DNA of 64,000 nucleotides from Aquatica leii (taxonomy: Eukaryota; Arthropoda; Insecta; Coleoptera; Lampyridae), in contig CM069435.1 in assembly GCA_035610365.1 (NCBI GenBank), positions 7,280,001 through 7,344,000 on the forward strand, written 5' to 3'. Of the stretch, positions 55,329 to 64,000 are shown one piece after another; the stretch's first letter is position 1, and every line of letters starts with the position of its first letter. A program made the translations under genes and the position numbers. The notes under the pieces were generated by a model that was not told where the DNA came from, did not search any database, and worked only from the letters and a program-made list of their open reading frames with translations.

Positions 55329-56769
55329 TCAATTTACAAAATCGTTAACAGTATATAACCCTATATCGTACTTAATTTTATCAAATTGAATACAATTTAC
55401 AAATTTTGTAAATATATGAGCCGACAAATATTCTAGTTTTATTACATTTTGTTTTACCATGTTCCGAACAAAATGGAACCTTATGTCTATATGCTTAATT
55501 CGCTTATGATGCTCTGGATTTTGAGCTATTCGTATACACGATTGGTTGTCCTCGGCGATAGGATTCGGATTATCTCCCACTACCTCCAAATTCAGCATGC
55601 TTCGCTGACTGCTGCTGACAGGGCGATATATTCGGCCTCAATAGTTGACAAGGCTACTGCTGTTTGTTTTGTGTACTTCTAGTATATGGTGCATCCATAC
55701 AGCTTGAATAGATACTCCGAAGTAGATTTACCTTCGAAATAGCTCCACCCCAATCTGCGTCCGCGTAACCGTACAACATTTCGACACATTCGCACTTTTT
55801 GTATACTAAGTTCAAGTCCACTGACCCTTTAATGTATCGTAGAATCCGTTTTAATATGAGCCACAAGTCGTTACTCGCACATTTCTAAAACCGACTAAGT
55901 ATGCTTACACACGCGCACAAATCTGGCTTTGTACCCATCATGGCATACATTAAGCTTCCTATGAGTTGTCGACATTGTGTCTCGATGTAACTATTTTCAG
56001 GTTCTTCTTTCATCAGAATTTCCAACTTATAATTTGCATTCAAAGGCGTTGAGATTGAATTACAACTATCCATACCAAAGTTTTTTTAAGATGTAGGCAG
56101 TTTGATTCAATTTTGTAAAGCTTGTCTTAACATCCTGTTTGATGTGTATTCCTAAGTAATATCTTTCATTTTGAAAGTATTTGATAACAATAATTTTAGG
56201 CTTACTATCTCATCTTCATCCCTAGAATTAACAAATCATCCGCATACATTAAAACATATAGTTTACTGCTCCTTGATAAATGGGTATACAGACAGTAATC
56301 GTTTTCTGATCTTCTAAATGCGTGCTTTTTCATCACTTCATCAAGTTTATTATTCCAACATCTAGAGGATTTTTTTAGTTCATAAATTGATTTAAGTAAT
56401 TTGCACCCATTATTTTCAATTACTTATTGCCCTTTAGGAGATTTAATATATATCTTCTCGTATATCTTCATATAAAAAAGCTTCTCGTACATCCATTTGG
56501 TATACTGGTTTACCTATTTGCACAGCCGAAGCGATTAAGATTTTTACCGTTGCCAATTTAGCTACAGGAGCATAAATTTCTCCATAATCAAAACTTTCCT
56601 TTTGCTGAAAACCCCTTGCTACCAGACGGACCTTGTACTGAGTGATATTTCCATCTTGATCTCTCTTGATCTTGTAGTTCCATTTGCTATCTATTACCTT
56701 ACTACCGCTTGACTTTATAACTTCTATCCAAGTATTGTTTTCTTTCAGCTTTTTAAGCTCGTCTTCCAA
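55329..56769 (-). pseudogene. Ty1/Copia reverse transcriptase and RNase H, decayed
   Basis: The frame 56769-56443 is the start of the RVT_2 reverse transcriptase (MEDELKKLKENNTWIEV, GSKVIDSKWNYKIKRDQDGN, VRLVARGFQQKESFDYGEIY, YQMDVREAFLYEDI). It is followed by a broken central part. The frame 56073-55885 gives ISTPLNANYKLE and RQLIGSLMYAMMGTKPDL. 55866-55654 gives LKRILRYIKGSVDLNLVYKK, GYADADWGG (RNase H start). 55598-55329 gives EDNQSCIRIAQNPEHHKRIK, HIDIRFHFVRNMV. All are standard Copia blocks in the right order, with frameshifts between. Confidence 0.85.
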
Positions 56770-56849
56770 TTTTCTGAATCTTCACTTTCAATTGCCTTAT
56801 TGTATGTTTGTGGTACATTTTCTTCACATGTGCTTCATAAACAAATCTC

Positions 56850-58200
56850 GTAATCCTTAAACTTACTTGACCATTTTACAGTTTTTCGTTCTCGTAAATT
56901 TTCTGCTATTTTATTTTCTACATTTACGTTTTCACTTAAAGTTTCAGTTACTTTTTCCACATTTCTCATTTTTGGTTCTTCTGTAGATGACGAAGCTTCC
57001 TCAGTTTGGATTACTTTTTTGTTCTTGTCACATCTACTTTCAGAATTTTCTTTCTTGATCGCAACTACATTCTCATTTTCACAATCACATTTTTCGTGGC
57101 TTAGAAAACATTCTCATTCACAAATATTACTCTCGACTAGATATTATTTTGTTTTTATGAGGTAACCACACTCGATATCCATCTTTATTCACACAGTACC
57201 CAACAAACTCACCCTCTTCACTCTTCTTGTCCAGTTTTTGCATTTTCTGCTTGGTTATGTGTACGTAAGATTTTGATCCAAAGACCTGTAGGTTATCAAT
57301 ACTCCCTTTTTTCCTTTTTGAACCATGTTTGATACGGCGATTTTCCTTCCATTGACGTTTGAGCTATCTTATTCATCACATGAGCAGCTGTATTGACAGC
57401 TTCGGCCCAAAGATATTTAAGCAGTTTCCTCATATAAATCATAGACCGTGCGCTCTCCACGAGTGTCCTATTTTTTCTTTCAACGCTCAGGCGTGTATGG
57501 CATAGTAGTTCTAAAGTTGTTTCCCTGTGTTTGCAAAATCGTTCTCACCTAAACATTATCAAACCCTTTTTTACCACCATCGGTTAGACATTCTTTCACC
57601 TGATTTCCTGCCACTAAAGCTTCTTGAGTAAAGATCTCTAAGCACCTTGCTACTTCTAATTTCTGTTTCAAAAAGAAAACTTTCCTGAATTTAGAGAAAT
57701 CATTCTTGTAACATGCAAAGTATTTTGAACCGCCTAATCATGTTGTCTACATCGGGCCACACACATCAGTATACACCAATTCACCCGGCTCGTTTGAACC
57801 TCCTTGAATTAATTTCTTGTCTGCTTTTCCATTATTCATCCCTCACATAATTATTCATTAACTTTAACGTATTTGTTGTGCATGCCTAAAACCGTTTTAA
57901 CATATACTTTACTCTGATGTTCTAATTTCACATGCCAAGTTTGGAGACTTTCATTTTTTACCGCTGAGTGTGCTTCAGCCAAATATTCGACAACCACTGT
58001 CCTCATTTCTAGAACGTACAACCCTTTACTGGTTTGTCTTCTACTTAATCTAACTTCTCCGTTCTTTAGAAACTTACACCCATTTGTGTCTGCTTTTAAT
58101 TCAAACCTCTTCTCGAGCGTTCTTCCTACGGAAAGTAAATTTTGGCCTACGCTACGTACATACCAGACTTCCGTTAAATGGTTTCGATACTACCTTCCAT
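56850..58200 (-). pseudogene. Ty1/Copia integrase region, decayed
   Basis: No long frame, but the minus strand still shows ESLQTWHVKLEHQSKVYVKT (pre-integrase H-x-R/K-L-x-H), HTRLSVERKNRTLVESARSM (third catalytic Glu region), LLKYLWAEAVNTAAHVMNKI and KSPYQTW. VICE-like YRVWLPHKN and VIFVNENV follow. Many stops. Integrase joins element DNA to the chromosome; this copy cannot. Confidence 0.75.
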
Positions 58201-58206
58201 TTATTT

Positions 58207-59130
58207 TCATTTCGACCTGTACAGTCCCTTCGTTTCCAATTCGAACCTCTCTCGGAGTAGTAAATGCTTCGTACGTGCTAAAATAGTCATATGAGCTGAG
58301 GCACCGGTGTCTGCCAACCAATCCTCCGATTTGACTTCATTTCCCCATATAAACGCGTCACCACTTTGGTTATTTAATTTATTTGAAGTTTCACCCACAT
58401 TGGACCAGCTCGGACAATTTTTAGCAAAGTGTCCTATCTTTTTGCACTTGAAACATTTTCGCACTACAGTTTTTTTGTGAACTTTGGGTTTCGCCACTAA
58501 CGCTACGGACTCTGATTGTTTTTCCGGTAACCGCATCTCAATCAGTCTAAGACGTTCCGTCAATTTATTTACCGATCGCTCCTGCAACGATACGGACTCC
58601 CACACACTCTTGAATTCGAAGTACTTCCGAGGGAGTGTGGAGATGATCCTTCTTATCAGCAACAGATCTGGCAATTCAAATTTCACAAGTTCATCATTAA
58701 GTTCGTGGAAGTTTTTGTGTAGCTGGGCAATATGGGTGGTGATATCTTCGGCTGGGTTCTTATCATTTGTAAAGAACTTTTCTAACAGCCTATCTAGCCG
58801 CTGACTAGAACTTTGCTCATACATTGATACCAGTTTTTTCCATACACCTCTCGCACTACTGCAGCTCGATGTCAAGTTCACATTGGCACCGTTCATGTTA
58901 CCAACCAAAATTAGCTGAGCTGGGCCATCCTCCTTTTCAAACGCTTTCTTAGATGCTTTATAAAATCGTTTTTCTTGAGTTGATGCTTCCGAATCTGGTC
59001 CTTCCGGTGAGGTTTTGTTACCCGTTGTTATCTGCAACACGTCGTGATGACGCAATAACGACTCATTTTGCCTCCGCCATTTTGACCAATTTTCTCCCAC
59101 CTAGCTTGATATTTTGTTTCCTGATCCCAT
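58207..59130 (-). CDS. gag: Copia gag with zinc knuckle and start of protease
   Basis: A 297-residue open frame from the Met at 59100. An upstream Met near 59130 is separated from it by one in-frame TAG. UBN2-type gag (ASTQEKRFYKASKKAFEKED, ARGVWKKLVSMYEQSSSQRL, LLEKFFTNDKNPAEDITTHI, LLLIRRIISTLPRKYFEFKS) packages element RNA. A CCHC knuckle (CFKCKKIGHFAKNC) lies at about residues 215-228, and the protease active site (WLADTGASAHMT) at about 265. The frame ends shortly afterwards by mutation; Copia normally continues as one gag-pol protein. At its 5' side hAT sequence begins at about 59105, so no 5' LTR is present. Confidence 0.85.
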
Positions 59131-59575
59131 CTACTTGAATTTATTATTTCGTATAATGCTTCATATATGTCTGGTAACTTTTTAAACAGTGGCTTTATTG
59201 AATCAATTCTTCTTGACCATCTCGTGTCGTTGAAAAATATTTGTAATATTCTTGAACTAAACTGAAAAAACCAACTGTTTTGTGAACTTTTGCAGCATCA
59301 TTAACTACTAAATTTAATGTGTGAGTGACACAGAGCATATAAAAGGCTCGTGGATTCAGATCTAAAAGGATTTTTTGCAAACCGCAATTTTTACCACGCA
59401 TATTGGAACTGTTATCATAGCCCTGTCCGCTCACATTATTTATATTTACATCAATTTTTTTAACTCTTTTATTATAAAAGAACTCAAACCAATCAAAAAT
59501 ATGGCAAAAAGCTAAAAAATGTTCACGTATTTTTAATTCTTTAGAACAGGTGTTAAAGTGGACAAAACGTACTCA
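59105..59575 (-). pseudogene. hAT-type transposase fragment (ZMYM1/DUF4371-like)
   Basis: Minus strand reads VRFVHFNTCSKELKIREHFL, AFCHIFDWFE, then the open frame 59434-59195 (SGQGYDNSSNMRGKNCGLQK, NPRAFYMLCVTHTLNLVVND). A one-base shift gives TRWSRRIDSIKPLFKKLPDI, YEALYEIINSSRWDQETKYQ. The GQGYDxxxxMxG and CxxHxLNLVVNDA boxes are diagnostic of hAT-like transposases of the ZMYM1 type. The text passes straight into Copia gag at about 59105-59130, marking a junction of two elements. Confidence 0.8.
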
Positions 59576-61736
59576 AAGTTGATGTAAATGAAACAGGAAA
59601 AAACTGTGTTATCTTTGTGGTGTTTTTGATACCCTCTTTGTTTCGTTTCCTCTTGTTTATTAAATTTTGGTAACCTGATAGTTTTTCTTTCCTTCATAAG
59701 ACATCTAAAAAATAATAATTTTTACAAATCCAACTGTCAAAAGTTGAAACCTGTGTTTTTATATTTCCGTTTTTTTATTGCTTACACGTAATTTGTGGCT
59801 GAATTGTAAATTTTTGTTGGATTCTTCGTCATTGTCATAACAATATCTCATAACAACAATAACTCAAATAAGTCAAAACACATTTTTCTGAGCTTTCGGA
59901 AATCTGTCTCCGTTTTTGAATGAAGGTGTCATAGATAAACAATGTGCTAATTTTTTATTTTAAATAAACAAACAGCATGGTAACCTACTAATGTTTTTAT
60001 TATTTCATCCAAACAACCTGTTGCTATACAGAATGATTTAGAATTTAACTTCATTTCTTATAAGAGAAAAAAACCAGCTACATCCTATTAGAGTCGCTGA
60101 AATTTCTACCACACATGTATTGCTAATTGTTTGCTAAAATATAAACTGATTCTTAATTTTTCTCGTATGTTCTTGTAGTTTAAAAATTAGATTAAAATAT
60201 TTTTGCAGCCAAGGAGCTGATAGCTGCTGTTAATTGGGCGTTGTCCAGGCCGCCGGTGGCAATGCGTGCCTTCAATTTGTGTTTTGCTTGTTTCTACAGG
60301 ATTTTTCCTGCTTAAATGCAGTTTATAATTTATTACCAAGCTTTGTAGACAGCATTCTCTTTATTGGATTTCAGTAACACATCTCATATCTTTTTTATAG
60401 TTTAAATAAGCCTGCAATCTGCAATTTATTAAATAAAGATTATTAAATTTAGTGACGGCTTCTCGTTTTACGTCATTTGGTCAATGACCCTCCGGAAAAA
60501 TGAACGAGGAAAGTATTTTATTTACTTTAAAATACAGACAAATTGCGTTTAAATCAAATTATTAGAGTTTGAGTTTCATTCGTTTAAATTGAGATTGAGA
60601 TACAAAAACTTGCGAATCTACCGGAGGCTCACATTTACGTGTGTCCGCGTGCATAATACTGAAGCTGAATTGTAAATGATATAGTTATTGTAAGTAAACG
60701 TTGCTTACTTGCGGTCTTTAGTCCGAAGGTCATTTCGCCTACTCAGTGGCAGTGCAATACTTACGTGACTTACTTCAATTATCATTATCTTCGCAGCACG
60801 TGTATATAAAACACAGATGCTAGAATGCACATTTTTTATCACATATGAGAAACTTTACAGTCGATTTTTTTTAGTTTAGTAGTTTAGACGTTTAGAATTT
60901 AAATCTATGTATGATTGGTCAGATTGGATTTGAAGTAAATTTTTTTTTAGACTTTTCGTTTATTGTGTTTCTTTAAATGATCATGGAAGATTTTGAATTT
61001 TGGATTAATCAATTCCTTCGGACTCTTTTCGGTGCTCCTTCAGACCTGGTGCCTGTGTGCGCCGCACACATTGCACAAATGGACGGCGCGGCCATACCCG
61101 TAAATATAATGAATATCTGCATATTCTTCATTTGAAAATAACATGGGCATTGTGAATTATTTGTTAATTACGTTAGAAATAAGGATACAAAAGAGAAGCA
61201 AATAATTAATATCGTATCATAGTAATAATCTGACGGTTAACAACTATAATGTGTCAAAAACGATGTTACCAAGAAATAGACGCGATTATGGCAACTAGAT
61301 CAGTATTTTAGAAATTCGTAAGACTTGGTTAGACTTATATCTTAGCCACATAGTTTATGAAATAATGAATAACTCGTTAACGATAAGATTTAGCACATGT
61401 TTGGACTTTTAAACAAGACACCCTGTAGAAAATTGAATATTGTTTCTAGTTTTGTAGTTATTTTCAGTATCTTTATTAGTCTTTAGTTATGCTGTTGGCA
61501 GAAGCTTACGTCTGTTGTTTTGGCAATAGTAAGCAGATGGGTTTAACATGGAAGTTGACGGGCGGTGCAAACATTAAAGGCATCATCACAGCTGCAAAAT
61601 CGTGCAAAAACTTCTGTACGTGTTTTGACCGCAAGTTTTTCGTTTTGTTGTTGCGATTCAAAGACTTTTGCATAAGTACCCGTTATGGCTTAAAAAATCA
61701 TTGTCCATTTTTTTATAATTTTGTTTCTTTTTCTAA
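59576..61736. other. No gene recognised; a TATA-like promoter candidate
   Basis: AT-rich with GC-richer patches (60220-60280; 61020-61090). At about 60797, CACGTG is followed at once by TATATAAAA, an E-box next to a TATA box, without a clear initiator or downstream frame. A near-palindrome GTAAGTAAACGTTGCTTAC lies at about 60690. The plus frame 61489-61740 is not supported as a gene. Confidence 0.35.
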
Positions 61737-62150
61737 TTAATCAAATGGGTTGATGGAGTATCTGAGGTAGTTCGTGAGCAATGTTCGTAGACAAACAAGA
61801 ATTTTGTCAATTTCAATGTTCACTACACTAACGTTTGAATTTTCATCTGATTCAGATTGAGAAACTGAATCCACTCTTTTCAGTTCAGTTGTAGTTGTAG
61901 TCAGACTATTGGTTAATAAATTCAAATAGCATTCATTGAGTTTTTGCTCGCTTTTCATTTATTCATATTTGCTCTGCGGTTTTTGAACATATGCATATTT
62001 TAACTAAATCAGCATGAACTTTTCGATATGCTTTGTTTTGATACCTTTTAGCATCAAACAGCGTCAGCGTGTTGATGTTCAACGAAAACTTCTAACAACG
62101 CAATTATTTCTTCTTCTTTTTCACAAGTTTTGCGTATTCGTACTTATGCT
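61737..62150 (-). pseudogene. Myb/SANT-like DNA-binding domain remnant
   Basis: Minus-strand frames read KEEEIIALLEVFVEHQHADA and DAKRYQNKAYRKVHADLVKI, then ICSKTAEQI and a basic helix. The pattern E-x-x-L-L...Y-x-N-K-x-Y-R-K-V-x-A-D-L...T-A-E-Q-I resembles Myb/SANT-like (MADF or trihelix) domains common in transposon accessory proteins. The adjoining frame 61958-61737 (MKSEQKLNECYLNLLTNS, a Thr run, then SQSESDENSNVSVV) may be its acidic C-terminus. Stops and shifts are present. Moderately sure of the domain type, not of the family. Confidence 0.4.
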
Positions 62151-64000
62151 TCTTCATTTTGGCAATAATCATAATACTAACGACTAGTTAATAAAACAAG
62201 CACAGATTTTTTTTAAGATATCAAATTTTCTTAAAAGCATCTTTTTATATAAATAAACAAATATTGTATTCTTTAGACTTATTGATTCTAAGGGCTTCCT
62301 ACTACGAACAGGTAATTTCTAACTTATTTTGAATGTTATACTTTTTTATATTCTTCTTAAATACTACACGTGTTTATTAAAAAAATGTAGTTAAGAAGAA
62401 ATTTCCACTTACTGCATTCTTGACATGTAACGCACCGATAACAATAAAAATAACATACATTTAAGACTACCCTTCATCGTTGATGTTTATAGCAATTAAC
62501 TTGTTTAATTATACGTGTATTGTTACTTATATTTTCTTATAATTGCATTTTACATTGGCACTTACGCTGTCCACATAACTAATGTATTACAATGTATCAT
62601 TTTTCTATCCAATTTAATGTGACATATAGAACGCGATTGCTGACTCTCTTTAATTATTTAATTGATGTTTGATGTTGTAATTGCATACGACCAAGAATTT
62701 CATTTTCTATAGTTCGTTGTATTAATTAAGTTAAAATTTTATATAAGTTATGCTACTTTAATAGAATGATTGCTGCTTTATTGCCACTATAGTAGAAATT
62801 AGTGTAACAAATTCAATTTTTCTTCATTTAAGATTTGTTCCGTTAAATTAGAGTTAGTTATAATTATGCAAACGCATACTAGCTACTGGTGTTTTTTTTC
62901 TTATTTATTAATGTTTTAATGAGAGATAATATGCTCATGGTTACTAACTTTTTACATATTTAATTATGTTTTTTTTAAGTGGAAGTGGAAAAACTATCAT
63001 AATATTACATAATTTTATAGTGGAAGGTAATATGGATTTTGATTTGAAGATACTCCAGATGTTTTTATTTTCCGTAATTTTATATATTTCTTAATAAATA
63101 GAAAACATTTTTTTATGTGATTATTGCAACTTATTGTGCCATTTTCTGCATACATTAATAACGCCAAACGTATTTTAATGATTTGTATATTGAATCGTTA
63201 ATTGATCTAATTTTTACAATAACAGTATATAAAACCGTGACGTTTGGACAAATGTAAATGTATATAAGAAAAATATTTGATATCAATTAGCTTTAGTGAA
63301 ATAACATATTTGTACAATTTTCAGAAAATTTTTGATTATAGAAAATATCAATTTACATGTTATATTTTATTTAATATTCCAATTATCTTAGACTAACAAT
63401 TTTAAACGTTTTTAAGTTTTTTACTAAAAAAAATACCAATATTTGAGAAAATAGTTCCATTTTACTAATTATTTATTCATTATTATTTTATATTAAAGCA
63501 AGTAGCTTTGTTTGTTTAAAACGAATTTTTCAAGTTCATATCTTCTTTAAACATAATTTTATTATTCGTTTTTTAATTTTTGATTTAAATTTATCTCTTC
63601 TTCTTAAATCTAAATTTTTTTTAATGAATCATTTTTGGTAGTGCATCAATCTTAGTTTAATTTGTTAAAGTTGTTTCTAATTTATAATTTTTGCAAATAA
63701 GAATTGATTTTATCTTAGTTTAAATATTATTTACACATTGTACATTAGTGTGGAGCAAAAAAAAATTTTTTTATATCAATATGCTTGGGAGTGCAGAAGT
63801 TGTTACTATATACCAGTAGATTTCCATTAATTTTTTTTTCAACCTTTATCGATTTTTAACGGTGCCACAACCACTTTGAACGTTTCCTAATGAGGATAAT
63901 AGATTTAATGAATTAATGTTTTTTTAAATAGTTGTTGATATCAAATTTAGTTTAACTTGAACCAAAAATAAGTACTCAAAGGTATGAAAAGGAACACAAA
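62151..64000. other. AT-rich, no gene recognised
   Basis: Very AT-rich to the window end. No frame above 60 codons worth naming and no transposon similarity visible. Nothing further can be supported. Confidence 0.5.

Noticed and set aside
1-64000. CRISPR array or bacterial operon structures.
   Set aside because: No regularly spaced identical repeats and no bacterial gene organisation; transposons with introns and eukaryotic promoters indicate an insect chromosome.

Overview
This looks like a piece of an insect genome: very AT-rich, almost no host coding sequence, and layered with transposon families typical of insects (Jockey and R1-clade non-LTR elements, Ty3/Gypsy, Ty1/Copia, a FLYWCH-type Mutator-like element, piggyBac, mariner and Tc1-like elements, hAT). 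I cannot name the species. A beetle or similar TE-rich insect would fit, but that is a guess. No rRNA or tRNA gene and no convincing intact host protein gene was found.

Layout. 1-2182 (minus): decayed Ty3/Gypsy gag-pol cut by the window edge. 4010-4937 (minus): two fragments of multi-copy, transposon-associated insect proteins, one with a C2H2 finger. 5040-18928 (plus): one old Jockey-clade element broken open by at least three other elements. These are an R1-clade fragment (about 7690-9820), a nearly complete Ty3/Gypsy element with 239-bp LTRs and an ACTT target duplication (11059-16192), and a MULE with a 9-bp target duplication (16371-18563). 21196-32252: an 11-kb block bounded by inverted arms. 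It holds two copies of a multi-kilobase repeat, hairpin elements, a possible solo LTR interrupted by a non-LTR retrotransposon with an intact 641-residue reverse transcriptase frame, and a Tc1-like transposase remnant.

33.6-33.9 kb (minus) carries an unusually good heat-shock-type promoter: a four-unit HSE, a second HSE, TATAAAAG at -30 and a TCAGTT initiator. No heat-shock protein frame follows it in the window. 35-45 kb is mostly non-coding. It holds a possible regulatory block (36.5-37.6 kb), a palindromic element, a 400-bp dispersed repeat pair and a tract extremely rich in CGTA. 45.7-48.0 kb: two mariner remnants in opposite orientation and a piggyBac transposase lacking its third catalytic aspartate. 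48.9-51.2 kb (minus): decayed member of a multi-copy invertebrate family with a PIN-like nuclease signature. 51.36 kb: a 140-bp palindromic MITE. 53 kb: Tc1-like remnant. 55.3-59.1 kb (minus): decayed Copia element abutting a hAT transposase remnant. 62 kb: Myb/SANT-like remnant.

Almost everything coding here is transposon-derived and most is broken. Frames likely to be translatable as they stand are the non-LTR reverse transcriptase (28142-30067), the Gypsy gag-protease frame (11517-13304) and the Gypsy RNase H-integrase frame (14139-15881). All coordinates of decayed elements are approximate unless a target duplication or terminal motif is given.
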